Shown: positions 46,860 to 61,200, numbered from the stretch's first letter. The stretch is DNA of 64,000 bases from Nymphaea colorata (GCF_008831285.2 NC_045147.1:12874854-12938853), one strand, 5' to 3'. Notes: generated by a model not told the origin, from the letters alone. Program-made: numbers and translations.

Positions 46860-49149
46860 ATGGAGATGGGTGGTGGTGTTCGTGAGATGGTTGATAAGGG
46901 AAATGCCATCGTTGATGGTGGTGGTGGCGGCGGAGAGGGGAAGAGGGGAGGAGGAGGTGGCGGTGGTGGTGGTGGTGGGGAGGCCGAGAGGGAAGGTATC
47001 AGCCCGGCACCTCAAAAGCTGGCCCGGACCGACTCATTCCCCTTTAGGATGCCTCCCTTCTCCCGGTGTGACAACGGTCCCACTTTTTATAACAGCAGCA
47101 GCGAGGTCAGGTCGAGCGATTTATACGATGTCCCCGGTGGTGCAGTCGCGGCAGCAGCTGCTGCAACAAGGACTCTGCAGCCTTTTCCTGTTGCCTTCAA
47201 ATCCCCAGGTATAAACTCAAATCCTTCGTCTCAAAACCATCTGCTCTTTTCTTTTCCGGCATCTCTGAAGAAAGAATCGTGGTCTATTTCCACACCCTCC
47301 CTCTTTCTCTCTCATGCTTTCCTGTGTAAGAACGTAGAGAATGAAAGGTTGGTATTTGTGTGTATAGGGATGGCATCTCTGCGGTGCCCTTTTACTGCGG
47401 CTCAGTGGCAGGAGTTGGAGCAGCAGGCCTTGATTTTCAAGCATATGGTGGCTGCTGTGCCGGTCCCTCCTGACCTCCTCGTACCCATCAGAAGAAGCCT
47501 TGCAGAGGCTTCTTCCATTTCTAACAGTGCTACAGCCGGCCACCGTAATCCTCTCCCTCTCTTTCAAACTTTTTTTTTTTTTTGCTTGTTGTCTTTCATG
47601 TTTTTGGTTGTAGAGGTGGATGGAGACTTCGGTGTTGGGGACTGTGATGACAAGGGAATAATGAAAATTTTCTCTTTGCCTTTTTCTTGTGGGGGTTGTG
47701 TTCAGTGGGTTGGGGTGGTTTCAACCTGAGGTTTTCTAACACCACCGACCCGGAGCCGGGGAGGTGCCGGAGGACCGACGGCAAGAAATGGCGGTGCTCC
47801 AGAGATGTTGCGCCGGACCAGAAGTATTGTGAGCGCCACATGCACAGAGGCCGCCCTCGTTCAAGAAAGCCTGTGGAAGTACAACTACAAAGACACAGCA
47901 CCAACACCAACAACAGCAGCAACACCACCAGCAACAACAGCAATAGCAGCGGCAACGGCAACAGCAACGCCCCTCTTCCTTCCAATTCTCCTGCTTCCGT
48001 CTCTCGCTCGCTGCCTCTTGCACCGCCACTCTCTTCAACTACCTCATCCTGCGCCTCTTCATCTTCTTCCTTCTCCTCTCTCACTTCACCTACTTCCGAT
48101 CCTTTCGCTAAGCCCTTTCAATCTTCTTGGTTCAAACTCCCCGTCCAAACGATGATGCCTTCTACTTTCTCCGATAAATCGTCAAGGTACGCCACAAGCT
48201 CTTTTCCTAAAAACAAAACCCTCATTCTAGTAGAGCTCTGTTAAGTGTTGCTTAATTAATATTCTTTTGTTTGGTTAGGTACATGAATTGGACTAGAGAA
48301 GAAATAGATGGTGTGGTCTCTACAGGCAGAGATTCTACGGCCGCTTCTCATCAATGGGAGTTGGTACAATCAAAACTCGGCGAGATTCAAGAGCAGCACC
48401 AGCTCAAATTGAGCACCATTGCAAGCACCACCCCCATTCTGGGTTACCATGAAAATATCGGCTTGATTCCAGAAACGGACAACCGATCTTCTCTCTTCAT
48501 GGGCGACGATCTTACAGGGCTAGAATCTACCACCAACGACCAGCAGATGCAACCGAGATGTTTTATCGATGCATGGTCTAGAGAGGACAGATGGCTCCCC
48601 ACCACTACGACCGCAGCCACCACCACCACCACCACCACCAAATCCACCGCTTCAAACCTCACTCTTTCTCCTCTCAGCCTGTCTATGTCCGCCTCTGGCG
48701 GCAGCGGCGGAGACGATATGCATCCGATTCAGATGGGTCTTGGCGTGAACGACGCGGAGGGAAATGGAGGACTGAAGCAGCAGCAGGCCCCAAATTGGAT
48801 GTTGCCGGTCACTTGGCAGTCGTCTTCCCCACTAGGCGGGCCACTTGCAGAGGTGCTGCAGTCGAGCGGCAGTACCGCCGCTGCACCAAACTCCCCAAAG
48901 GGATGCAGCAGCAAGAGCTCTTCCAGTGGACTCAATCTGTTGACGGACGGGTGGGGGGAGGGGAATAGTCCTCGAGGTGGTAGCCCTAGAATGGCGTCTT
49001 CTCCCACAGGCGTTCTGCAGAAAACTCTAGCTTCTCTCTCTGACAGCAGCAGCGGCAGTAGCCCCACGTTTGGAGCCAAATCTGAGATTGCTCTTCAATG
49101 GCTAAACCAACAGCCACCGAAGTTGCCATCTTCATCAGGAGTGATATGA
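46860..49149 (+). CDS. GRF: GROWTH-REGULATING FACTOR transcription factor
   Basis: Four exons: 46,860-47,208, 47,368-47,544, 47,706-48,186 and 48,279-49,149. All introns are GT-AG and the joins stay in phase, giving 625 residues, within the family range. The glycine-rich N-terminus is followed by the QLQ domain at about 124-159 ([20 protein letters not shown]), which binds the co-activator GIF. The WRC domain is at about 190-233, with the nuclear signal and C3H zinc ligands C196, C206, C217 and H220 ([20 protein letters not shown]), which binds DNA. The rest is Ser/Thr/Asn-rich, with the GGPLAEVLQ motif near 522. GRFs drive cell proliferation in leaves and other organs. The start ATG is the first after an in-frame leader; an in-frame ATG at 46,800 would add 20 residues. 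The exon 3 end of the WRC region carries a miR396 site. Confidence 0.94.
47388..47495 (+). other. QLQ domain coding segment (exon 2)
   Basis: Encodes [20 protein letters not shown] and then [14 protein letters not shown]. It lies in its own small exon, bounded by an acceptor AG at 47,366-47,367 and a donor GT at 47,545-47,546. Confidence 0.95.
47858..47878 (+). promoter_or_regulatory. miR396 target site in the GRF mRNA
   Basis: The 21 bases begin cgttcaagaaagcc and end tgtggaa, encoding RSRKPVE (227-233) at the end of the WRC domain. This is the standard GRF site for miR396, in which one extra base makes a bulge in the pairing. It implies post-transcriptional repression of the gene in older tissue. 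Confidence 0.95.
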
Positions 49150-50056
49150 TATAGTCTTTTTTTTGCATCTTTTGCTTAGATTTGCTTTTGTTTATTGTTT
49201 GTTCATTTTGTCTCCTATGTTGGTAGCTTGTTGGGGTTTTGCTAATCTCAAGGTACTAAACTAATCTATGGAAAAAAAGCATCTGTATGGAGCAAAATGT
49301 CTTGTCTGCGCGAAAGGTTGCAAAGGAATTTTATAATCGCGGTTGTTTTGGCTGTTGGGGATGGAGGGGGAAGTTCTAAAATTCCTCCCTTTCTGGGATC
49401 ATCCAAAAGAAAATTCCTTCGTCTGCGGAGTAAAGAGGCACACTTGCTGATTCTGTTGATTAATTAATTCCTTGTAGCAGGAACCAACAGCCTCGAATTC
49501 CCATGAAAAGGTCATCGGATGTTTTACTGCCGCTCTTTTTGCATCTTAGTCTATATATGATTGACCATAACAAGAAGAGCTCGTCTCCCTGCTTAATCTC
49601 CTGTTCTCATGGTGCTTGGGTACCATGTATGTATACGCTCATATGTTGTACTTGGAGTAAGTATTTCAGTGCTTTGGCCATGCCATGGCCCTTATGTGAG
49701 CTCCCAAATTGGTCTTTGTGTCTACTAAGTTTATTATAGGAGACTTACTGGACCCAAACACAAACACATATTTCTCGTGGGGGGAATGATTTCCTTTGCA
49801 TGAATTATCTACTGTTTTTACACTTTTTTGAGTATGTTCTGGTGTTGAATTGACAATCTTTAATCATTTGGACGGCCATAAAGTACGAGCATTAAGTTGT
49901 TGTTTGAAAACCATATATTATGGGGCTTTGATTTTTCATTCTCAAGAAGTTTATGTTTCATAACTATAACTGTGGCGTACTAAAGATGGACTGTTGAGAT
50001 AATTAAACGGTTTAAGCAAATTTGGTCCAATCCCAGAGTTGGCAGTACACATTTGG

Positions 50057-50109
<53 letters not shown>

Positions 50110-51005
50110 CATATAACCAAAAAAATAGAAATTTTGTCAAATCACGTTTTTTGAATGGGGATAAAGTTGCCCTAAAAATTTAATGGAGCAACTTTGTGCC
50201 TTCCAATTAGCCCATTAAATTCATCTTTTAAGTTGAAAGTTCGGTTCCATCTCGACCTTATCATTTCAAACGAGCGGCTGACATTCTTATTTTCGTGAAG
50301 AAGGGTCTCTCGAAAGCTTGTTTTTTATGTTGAAAAGCTTACGCTTTTGTGAGATTTCACAATCTTGATTACTTTAGTTATCTTATTATATCTTATTCTA
50401 GGAAAACTACATCCAAATTTTCTTTTATTTATTCGAAAAGTCGCTTATATATATCAGCACTTCTATTGCGTACGCATTCAAAAGATTTCTATATATACAT
50501 ATTATATTCAGCAAAGTTGGAGAAAGGGGAAAAAAAGAAAAGGGTCCTTTGGTAGGGACAGCTAAGAGAGTAGGGCTATGTTGGTATTTTCCCAGCATCG
50601 TCAGTGGCTTTGTATCCTTGGGGATCTCTCTCTCTCTCTCATCCTTTGAAATCACATGTTCTGTACCTTCGTCTTTAATTCCAAGGGGCCCACACCGTCC
50701 GTAACTCCTATGTGCTGTCACCGATTGGAATTTTGGACCTCCACCTTCCTTTTTCTTTTATTTCCAATCCACCGCTGCCCTCAAATATCATTCTGTTTTT
50801 TCTTCTTCTTCCGGCCAACGTCGCCGGATTTCACCATTCATCGTCAGCCTCTGAAATCGGAAAATGGAGCAGTTCGGCCGAAAAATATAGTTTCGATTTT
50901 TTTTTCGAAAAATTGACATGTTTTCCGTTCAACGTTTCTGTCCAAGTCCTGAAACTAAGGGTGAGCAAAAGTGCCCGAGTCCCATATTCAGAGCCCAACT
51001 CTTTC

Positions 51006-51085
<80 letters not shown>

Positions 51086-52019
51086 CATATGACGCTAGCA
51101 TCTTGTGAACATCTCCTATCGAATTTTAGCAATGGATCTCTACCCAACATGGGTAAGATCCAACTCATAATTGGATCCATCTATCGAATCCATGTGGTGA
51201 GTTTGACCTTGACTGGGATTTGGACCGAATTTTTCTCTACTGGATCCCATTAATTTGATCAACCCGTTGAACTCATTATATTTGAGAACGTGCTACCCAA
51301 AGAGAGAGAGAGAGAGGTATGAGGAAGTATCAGTGTTCTCTAGTAATGCTGGAAGTGAATAAATAAATTCCAGAGAACCAGTCGTCCATGGAAAACTTAG
51401 ATGAAGGGATTGATTGTTCTGAATGTATGTCTACCGTTAGGGCCGTAGCTAGACAGGATGGGCACTTCCTTCATGGCAAGCCGTCGTCACACTTCTTTCA
51501 TGGTGGGCCTCCTTCCTTCTGGTCACATAATTCACAATATGAATTGCTGGCGAGGCGTTTCCGTTCGCTGCAGCCCCAAAGAGGAATTTCTCTTACAGTA
51601 ACAGCTTCTCCATTGCTCGCTGTCTTCACTGAAGGCTGCAGCTAGCACTTAAAAGACAGGGAACTTCAACACTCGGCATCTAGATTTTCCTGGAAATCAT
51701 TGTTCATACACATAGGGGCTGCTGTTGCATGTAGTTGCCTGCTGGTGCTCCATTAAAGGAAGAATTGATTGCTGCTCCCAAGGAGAGAGGTCATGAGAAC
51801 TTCTGCCCTGATGCAGGTCCCTTTCAGTGATTAATTAGCCGTTTGGTGAAACCAGTGAAACAATGGCTCAGGCAGCTGCGGGTCAATCTTGCTAAAGCTG
51901 GCATTCTTAAAAAGAGGGCAGTATCATTAATAATAATGCATGCCCAGCTGTCTTATGAACACCACCAACCAAAGTTTTTTTTTTTGTTTTTTGGTTCTCA
52001 CAAGCACTAGTTCACCTCG
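49150..52019. other. GRF 3' flank and intergenic DNA
   Basis: No gene recognised. TA microsatellites lie at 50,061-50,108 and 51,008-51,081, and a GA tract at about 51,301-51,316. Frames near 50,650-50,920 and 51,388-51,645 have no known motif. Confidence 0.45.
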
Positions 52020-52400
52020 TTTATATGTAACAAGCAAACCTAGCTTAGACTGACGCTAGCTCAATCTAAGCCAGCTCGGTTTGGTTTCATTGAACTTGCT
52101 TAAGACATGGCGAAGGAGCTCAAATTCATGATCTGGTAGCCATCAAAAGCAGATCAATAGCACCACTAATCGAACGATACCAATTTACAAATCTTATATA
52201 TTCAATTAGGTTGAACTTTTAATCTGAAATGGGCCTATTGGAGGTCTCCATTGAGCTTAAGGAAGGCCACTTAGTTCTCACCAATTTACAAATCCTAAGC
52301 TCAAACTTGTGCTTGAGAGCTACGCTTGTCTAGTGGCGAGTCGAGCTCCCGGCGATCGAGCCTAAGCTGAGCTCAAGTAGCTTGACTCGTTTTACGGCCT
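52020..52400. mobile_element. GAGCTC-rich repeat, possibly a decayed hAT-like MITE
   Basis: Motifs such as gctagctca, gagctc, gagtcgagctc and gcttgactcg recur here, similar to 9,970-10,253. No clean ends or target duplication are visible. Confidence 0.35.
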
Positions 52401-54419
52401 ATCTGAGCATTACTTGCAGCATAGGTACCAGGTTTGTTAAGGGTTTTCAACAATGGTGGCTCCAACTGCAAACGTGGGTAATATACGCCTCACAACTCAA
52501 CCAGTTGTGCGACCCATCACTTGGTAGTGAAAGAGACAGAAGATTAGTTGGTTTATTAATAGAGAGAAAGAATGATAAATTGATTAGTTGACTATGATTG
52601 ATGGAAACAAAAGCATCATTATAATGTATGTCGAGGGATAAGATCATAAGATCGTTGGCAGATAGACATCCAAATCATTGATCTTTTGATAGCGCCAGAG
52701 CTTTGCCATGTTCAGGAAAGGAAATCATCGCTTTGATAAAAGTTCATCATATTTAGGGTACGTTTTCATCTTTACCGTAAACTTTATTACGTTATCATCT
52801 TTAGATCTCACATGTTCTAATTAAAAACTTTTATGCACGACCTTCCACGTTTTCTTTTAAAAAAAAAACAAAAAACAAAGAGGCATTTCTTATAAAGAAA
52901 TTATTCAAATCTGGAGGTCTAGGTTTATACTGTTTGTTCTACCAAAGCGCATCAAAATGAACTATGTACAATGTTTTAATTAGCAGGATAATTGGAGATA
53001 TTGTTTTGCCTCCTACCGGCTTCATTCATTCAGTAAGTAAATATCTGGCGTTTGATTACTCAGACATAAGATTTCAGGGTATTAAACTCGTTTAACGTGA
53101 ATGTAGAATTCTCATTAATATTCTTTCAAACCATGGATATCTCTAGGTAGGTGGAGGTAGGAAGTCCATAAATTATTTAAAGAAACACAGAACACAAACT
53201 GTTGTAGGTTGACCTTGCATCATTGAAACAAAGAGACCTAAGATTTATAAATGTGAGCCAATATATTGTGTAAATAAGTAAGTAAATGTCGGTAAACTAG
53301 CTGCTAATAAATTCAAGTTTAACTTACGGACATACCTAACTTTGGTTTTTATTGTTTTCATTGTTATAAACATAGGTTAACTCCTGCAAAGTTTGTGCTT
53401 ACAAAACTTGAATGCTAAACCCTCAACTTTAGTTAACCTAAATGCCTGGAGTCCGAACCCCCGTTCAGGTAGATGGAGCTCTACGGCTGTAAGATCTGGA
53501 GCTTGGTTGCTGCAGAACGCTAAGCAATGAATTATATCATGCAAGAGAAAGTACATTCAGATGCTGAAGTTCACCGACGCTGCACTAAATGGGCGAAAGC
53601 ACACCAAGTCATTGATTTCTATCCTTTGGTTTTCTGAAAATAGATCGACATCTATTAAATCGATATTGTCTCGACCACCCGACCAGCATGTAATGCAATT
53701 TATGGTGGCATTTTCTAGCGTCTGTCAGCCACTGATATGAATGAAAAAAATTAAAAGTTGAAGAAGTATATGTTAAATCTAACCACATTGAAGTAGCCTA
53801 CAATAGCTTTGAGAGGCATTGCGTAATTGGTCATTGCTCACACATCCTCAGTTCGATTTTTGTGGGTGCTATTCTTATATATTAATACTAAAATGATAAC
53901 ATGCGCAATACTCGAGTTGAAGAGTGTACTGCAAAACTACCCTGACCTCCAAACTATCTTTGAATCCTCAGAGCTGTGGAAGGAGAAGAGCCGTGGCCTC
54001 TCACTTAGGTGGTGGGATTTTTTTCTCCTTCACCCCCGAAGGAACTTACAATAAAGAGTTCACCACTCTAGGAGGTCCATATCGTCTTTGTTACTTGGTT
54101 AAATTTAAATTCTCATATACTTAACAATCAACTGCTCACAATTTATTTTAAGAACATAGACACAGTTCACAAATGGACAGAAATGTCAATTTGGCATAAA
54201 CTTTAACAGAGGTAAATGTAAAATACGTCAAATCAAAATCCGAACATTCGAGGGTTGCTTTTGCCTTTTGGAGGTTAGATCGACTAATATAAGTAAAAGA
54301 TGTCCCACCATGAGTTATGGTGGTATGCGGTACCATAAATTTGTCAAGGACTAATGTGGAAGCCTGCAAAAATAAGCTTACGGACACACGATTCAGGAAA
54401 CTGGCATTTGGCTGTATTT

Positions 54420-54470
<51 letters not shown>

Positions 54471-54767
54471 ACTGGTAGTTACGATGACCTCATATGCCAA
54501 ACTTTTTATGGTCTGGGTCCTTGACAAGGAACTCAGAGGAACAAATTAAGTTGAAAAAACTAAAAGTTAAGCTATATTTTAAAGTGTTTCGATTAAGGAA
54601 ACTCGTTTTTTTCCTTCTTAAGAAGGAGTATTACAGGCTCTTGAAAATTGAACAACTTATGGCTTATGTTTTCAACTTAATCTCTACCATCTGATCTCTT
54701 TAGAATTGTGAACCCAAATGATTATCATTTAAATTTGGTATATAAGAGTCTGGTAGTTACTGATTTC

Positions 54768-54842
<75 letters not shown>

Positions 54843-55171
54843 CTTCAAGACCAAAAAAATTCGTTTAACATGTCACTTTGAGTCAAATGGAATTCAGGAG
54901 AATAAGATGAAGCCCCATCAAAGAGATTTGCTCTTTCACATTGTTAATACAATATCTAAAGAGATTTTCTCACTCTTATTTATTCACACTTTTTTTTTTC
55001 TTCCTTTCTAAAGTCTTGTTGTTTACCTACTGTGCTGTTAATGGAGGCCCTTTTCTCATTCCCTCATGCAATAGGCTTTATTTGCAATGACTTTGATGAG
55101 CATATCAATCCTTGGACACGATCAAATTGGACCCGTGACCCATTCACATGATCAGATTTTCAGATGAGTTG

Positions 55172-55207
<36 letters not shown>

Positions 55208-57992
55208 CCGCATGTACTGATGTTTTTAATTTTTGGGATAGGTTTTCGCTTATTCAACATGACAAGGGTGTGACTCTTCTTCGAGCGTTGAAATCGGGTT
55301 GTACCCTTTTAACTGGTTCAGCTAGCTTAATTAGAATTTCACCAAGGAACAATAAATCCAATGAACAACTTAATTGAAATTTTCAACCATTACAGCTATT
55401 TATCAAGTCGTTGGTGTATTTTACGATCATTGGCAATCCTAATCGTATATGGTCTAAGTTGCTGGGTGACTGACCGGCAATATAGAAAAAAAAAAGGAGA
55501 AAAAGTTGTAAATGAATACTTAGGTAACTAAAACAACCTTATTCTTTTGTTATTTTTTTCTCTCTCAACGGTCAAAGTAGAAAAAAGAGAAAAAGAGTAT
55601 TTAGTTATATATAAATGCTCAGATCCACAGGTTGGCTAAGGCTTAGAGTTGATGCCGACATGGTTTCAATTAGGAGATAGGGAACTCGAGTTCACATTTG
55701 ATTGAGGAACTTGACGTTCTTTCATGTCAGTGTGGTGCCGTCGTGGAATGGATAAACTTCCGGCACTATTGACAATTAGATATCATCTGCAAAGGGTCAA
55801 GAACCATGTATTAAACTTGGTGGTGGAAAAACTATATATGGGGATCATACTTTTGAAAGTAACCATATTTCGAAGAGATGTTTCCTAATTCCAAGTTAGT
55901 GTGTCCCTTTTTAACTGTAACAAGTTATAATCTTCTTCAGTTTGTACTCGCCTGTTTCCCGGCTAAGAGAGGAATAGAGGGAGACCGAGAGAGAAAGAGA
56001 GAGGAATTAGGTGGCATGTAATAGTAACTAATTGTATATGCAACTTTTGCTGTGAAAGTGGGCATTGAGAATTGTGATTTGAAGGTGCCTTGAATATAAT
56101 ATCAATAATATTAATAACTTATTTCGGGCATTGATTGAACACGGCGATTGAGACAAGCCTTTGGCCAGCTGGTTGAGATCCGGCCAAAAATATTGGAGAA
56201 CAAGAATTTTAAGTCTCTTCTAGCTGAAAATATTATGAGATAAAAATTAAGAAGCCCTTAAAGAATTCTATTCTTAGCACCGCTTTGGTACGGCTATGTA
56301 TGCTGGCAACAGTGGTAGCAACCAAGTCTTTTCCTTGCCAACAAAAAGGAAAAAGCTTTAATTAATCCATGCATTAATATCTAATGCTGTTGAAAAGTCC
56401 TTGGATGATGGATCTGCAACGTACAAGATTTCCGACTCAACAGGAAAGGAAGGGAAGGGGGCGGCAAGACTTCGGCACAATTTTGATTCCGCGTAAAAGG
56501 GAAACAAAAAAAAGGAAAACACTCCATGAACACAGTGATGGCCGAATAGATTCAAAGCTGCTTCAAATGTCACATCATTTTGAAGAAAAAAGAAAAAGGA
56601 ATAACCAGTAGATCTCAACATTTATTTGACTTTTGCACCCAGTAAACATTGAGGTGACATTTTACTGTCGTGAGATTGAGGTGAAATTTGACAGCACAGG
56701 ACAACTAATGGCTCGCCAAATATAGGCTGCACAACTCCACTGTGGTCTACGTTCAATTGTTGGAGGAGGTGCGAAACAGTGAACTAAAATGAACTGAGAG
56801 TCATGTTTAATCGATCTCCGAACCTTCTTTGGAGGCTACTGTTCCTGTCTTCTCATATCTTACGCAAAGCGCTCAGATGGCGCTGCGTCGACAGTGTGCC
56901 ATATTTTAATGGCAAGTACCGATGTTACAGTTGAATTCTGTGTGTTTGGCCTTTTTTCTTCCTCCATCGCTGTGATTGCACAGTTTTCTTCTACGAGTAT
57001 CTCACTTTCTAATCATAGTCCTCGATTTCATTTATATTCATACAATTAAAAGGATTATATTGCTTGATCATGTCATTGTGGCACCGGAAAGCATCCTCCC
57101 GACTTACAGGCAATGGACAGATCGTTTATATTTCTATCTGATTGTGGCCGTAAGTATTGTACCTTTTATAAGTCGTTCATCTCTTTGTTGCTTCAACATC
57201 CTGGTGAGCAGACCACAGTTAATTAATTGAAGGCATTCATTTTTATCTTATTCCGATTACGTGATTTATTCCTTTGTCTTAACACCAATATAATTTCATT
57301 AGAAAAGAACACTTCTTATCAGGATAAGAAAAAGGACTCAAAAGTGAGCGAATTTAGAATGATCAATTAAAAGAGCGATGATGAAGACGGACCAGAAAGT
57401 AGGAATTAAAATCAAATATATATATCTGTAACAGTAACCTAATCTCTTTATGTCTATTTTCTATGCAGGCGGTCACCATCTTAACGAAAATACAAATGCT
57501 AGTCGTCATAAGGTCTCCTGGTAGAGATCATCATGCACAATTAGATAACTTCTTGCTACCATCTTGTCAACATTCGACATTAATGGGGTACCCCAAGCCA
57601 CCAGCTACTCAATTTTTTTAATTGTTTTTCCGTTATTGATGGTTGTCTTATTTTTGAATTATTTTTTCCATTTTCCTTTCTAAAAAGATAAATAAAATTA
57701 TAATTTGTTAAGCAATTTGCAAGGGAAGCTGAACGGGGCACTGGGGTAAGTCGGGGTCATTTTGTCCAACAACTTGGACAGCGATATCAGACAGCCTCAT
57801 GTGGTGGAGTTGTTTGACATTGATGGAGTGGTCGTGACCAAAGTACTCCTTTCAATTTCAATCAACGTACCGTGTGATAAACTTCCTTTGACAAAAATCT
57901 AAAATCTTCCAAGGACTCTGTATTGGGGTGCAAAAGGGGTGGGTCCTATGTACAATATAAATTAAAGTATAGTAGAAATCTACCAACATATA
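52401..57992. other. Intergenic, microsatellite-rich
   Basis: TA microsatellites lie at 54,424-54,465, 54,771-54,840 and about 55,173-55,204. Many short frames occur but none has a recognisable domain. Confidence 0.5.
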
Positions 57993-58273
57993 GTACCAAC
58001 ATCACATACGCAACTCTAAACCTTAAGAACAAGGTGGGTGGGTGATACCAACGCAATTCTAAACCATAAGAGCAAGGTGGGTGGGTGAGAAAACTTCGGC
58101 TCTGACTTGATAACTTGAGCGGTAAGATTAACCAACGTTTTCGCCCGCAAGACTATACAATCTTATCATTTAGTACCGACACAGCTCTAAACCTTAGAAA
58201 CAAGGTGGTGAGTGAGAGTGCTTCGGCTCTAACTTGGGTGGTAAGATTAACCAACGTTCTCGCCCGACAAAAC
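57993..58273. repeat. Imperfect tandem repeat with taccaac / aaggtgggtgggtg units
   Basis: Units begin at about 57,993, 58,046 and 58,174. Each contains taccaac or taccgac, then ctctaaacctta-like sequence and aaggtgggtg. The second and third also share cttcggctct, ggtaagattaaccaacgtt and ctcgcccg. The units are unequal in length (about 53, 128 and 100 bases). Confidence 0.8.
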
Positions 58274-61200
58274 TGTGTATGGTTAAAGAGAGTCAAGACA
58301 ATGGGAGGAAGGGGAGTGGTTGGGTGGTGGGACTTCCCTTTATGGCATAGAGGCCCTAAATGCAGCTGAGCCTTCACCATCATTCGACTACCTACATAGT
58401 TGGCTTTATATATATTTCTTCCAGGGAATTTTGTCGACGAACATGTTGGATCGAAGCTGACGTTAATGGAGGCTGTTGGGGTGCAATTGCTTTTCCCTTG
58501 AGTGGAGGTGAGTGTGAGACAGCCCATCTATGGCCCCTCACAGTCTTCCAAATTAAAGTGATATCTGCACCAATCCTTTCAAGGCCAGTTTGGTTGTGGT
58601 CTCCATTATTGGCAGCAGTTCCTTTCCCAGAATTTGAAAAAGGAAAAGCAAAGCTTTCGGCTCACGAACTCCACAACCTCAATTGGTATATCTGGCTTTG
58701 GCATCCACAAGGAGTAATGTCCACTGAAGCAGTGACAGAGTCGGAAACTTTTTGGTCGAAAACTGCTTGAATCACAAACCCATGTTCATTACAGTGTGAT
58801 CATGAACCCTTACATTGAAACTTTTCATAGGCTGGTGTCGGCAGTAGCCCAGGCCAGCCCCGGTATCCCCACCATTGCTTGGAATCTGCTCTGCACCGGA
58901 CATCCAAAATACAAGGGGGGCGAGAGACTGAGAGAGCAAAATTGTGATCGTCAGAAAACACCTAATGATGGTTGAATGGAAAAAATTAACGTAGGAAACA
59001 CAGAGCTCTGTGCTAAATAATGCAAGGCAAGAGACAGATTGCAGGGCAACGATCATTATTAAGGATAATGAAGCATGATAACCCAGCTTTTGTGGCAAAT
59101 TAAAGTTATTAAACATCCATTGCCTCATGGTTGATGGTGGGCCCTACTTTATCTTGAGAACGAATTATATGTACGAACTCGGCTTAGATTGTGCCGACGT
59201 CTCACACAAGTTGTCCAGCATGTCAACCAATACTTTGCTTGTTTGTAAAATTGACTTAGATGGATTTTATATGTAAAAATAATTAGGGTGTCATAAGTGG
59301 AGACAGCTTTATATATATATATAAGGAGAGAGACAGAGAGAGATTGTAGATACTATACACTCCTATTGTATGCGAGATAAATAGGGAATAATTTTGTTCA
59401 TGATTTTTTTTTCAAGTCGGTGATTGAGAAAAAAACAAAGAGGATAATGGGGTATTTTTGTTACTAATATTCTCCTTGTTTTTCTCTCGACCATCAATGT
59501 AGAAAAGATTGAGCGTTGAAATTGTTCTTTATCTGTCCAACATCTAAGAGTTACCAAATTTTTTTTCTCTCTCTTTAACTCTCATGGTCAGTTGGGGGTG
59601 TCTTTGATCTCAGTAATTTTGTAAACGAAGTTGTATGAATGAATTCTGGGCAATTTCCATGTTCTCTGTGTCATGTAGAATCCAATTTTGAATTCAATCA
59701 CCGTGGAAGACCTTTGAGGAACATATCCAAGACCTACTTGGAGCTCACCATCTTTGAAGCTTGTCCAATTGCGTATTGGAACCAACAGTAAGCTTCAGCT
59801 ACATGTCCAAGTTTGCAGGGATTACATTGGCTGGATCATTGTCAACAGCTGCTAGTTACTTTTTTGTAAGAGAAATGGAACCGGAAGCTCCAAACACATT
59901 TCAACTCCATGAGTCTTATGGGTCAATAGAGTAGGAAATCGAGGCAGACAAGGCAAATTCGAAATAGACAGGGAGCTATACGTAGAGAGAACGCTTATCA
60001 GTGACTCTTCATCACAGACTTTACATTTTTTTGCCATTCCTGTCAATTGGCGTAATAGTTTGATCATCAGAGGTGGTTGGCATGGCAGAAGGATTGTTGC
60101 TGTCATATGAATAGTCAGAATCTTGGTCCTGTTGGCCGATCATTCTTTATGTGCAGGCTGCTGCATAGCATCAGCCAAGCTTGAAACCAGCATACAAGCA
60201 TGTGAACCGTGGAAGTGGCCGTATGAATCTCATCTGTATATAACAAGCGCTCAAATTACATGTCATTAAGTTTATGTAGCCACAAATACATGTTTAAAAG
60301 GGCATGTGAAGTTCCAAGCATTAGGCGCCGTGGTTATGAATGACAGGAAATTATGATTGCCAATTTATTTAAGTTCAGAGAAGGAAATCTAATGTCGGCA
60401 AAAATAGTTAACAAAATAGAAATTTCATGTTCAGGTAATGGAGATTAAATTAATGCCACCGAAAAGAGTAGTGAAGGTCGAAAGGCTATTATGGAACGAG
60501 AAAAGAAGCTACATGTCTCCACAATAATGGTTACAGAAATATGTAAAAAGGTCTCCCTCGTAATATATAGGTTAAGTTGTATACAGAAGCAATAATTTTT
60601 TTAATAGTATGTGCCATTTAAAAGCTAGAAAAACATGTATGTGTGTGGAGAATGTCATAGATCCCTCTTCCAGAAAGTTTCTGTTGTCTTGTGAATCAAC
60701 TTTTTGGGTCTTCCAAGATTATACTTGTCCAGACAGCTTGGTTTTGTAGAACAGAAGGCATAACTGGGGTTTGGCATCTTTTGTATTCTACTGTGCTGAA
60801 ATAAAAACAGCAGTTGAAAATTGAAATCATGCCAAAGCTTTTCTCACTTTACTTAAATAATCTAAAGTTAATAAAGCACAATCTCTTCCTCGGGAAGAGA
60901 TTGAATTTGAACCTGGATGACCTGCAGTTTGGTGGCAACTCTGTGGGTGTTTCACTTGTCAGACGCGTTCTGCGCCAAGTTTGGCTTATATGGGCAACTT
61001 CAGATATTGTTCAGATCTCACACGATATTAAGATATAGAGGGGAATATGCACCACACCTTGGTGGAATACTGTATTATGCACTCACCAACAGAACAGAGT
61101 ACTTAACTGTGCCTACTCAGACCTTACTGTTCACAGTACCTACATGAATCAAAATGTAGATACTCTTGTCCGCTGCAAGACGATCCATCGTGACATTCAT

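Noticed and set aside
46298-46909. A 203-codon minus-strand frame upstream of the GRF start
   Set aside because: It overlaps the GRF leader and exon 1, is basic and low in complexity, and has no family motif.
47596-48084. A 162-codon minus-strand frame with Leu/Val and Cys runs
   Set aside because: It is antisense to the Asn/Thr/Ser-rich part of GRF exon 3.
50712-51253. Frames of 111 and 126 codons at 50.7-51.25 kb
   Set aside because: Their right-hand half is a Tyr-Ile run translated from a TA microsatellite; no motif elsewhere.
58360-58770. A 136-codon plus-strand frame
   Set aside because: No domain or family motif and no splice-connected neighbours; similar random frames occur throughout the AT-rich part.
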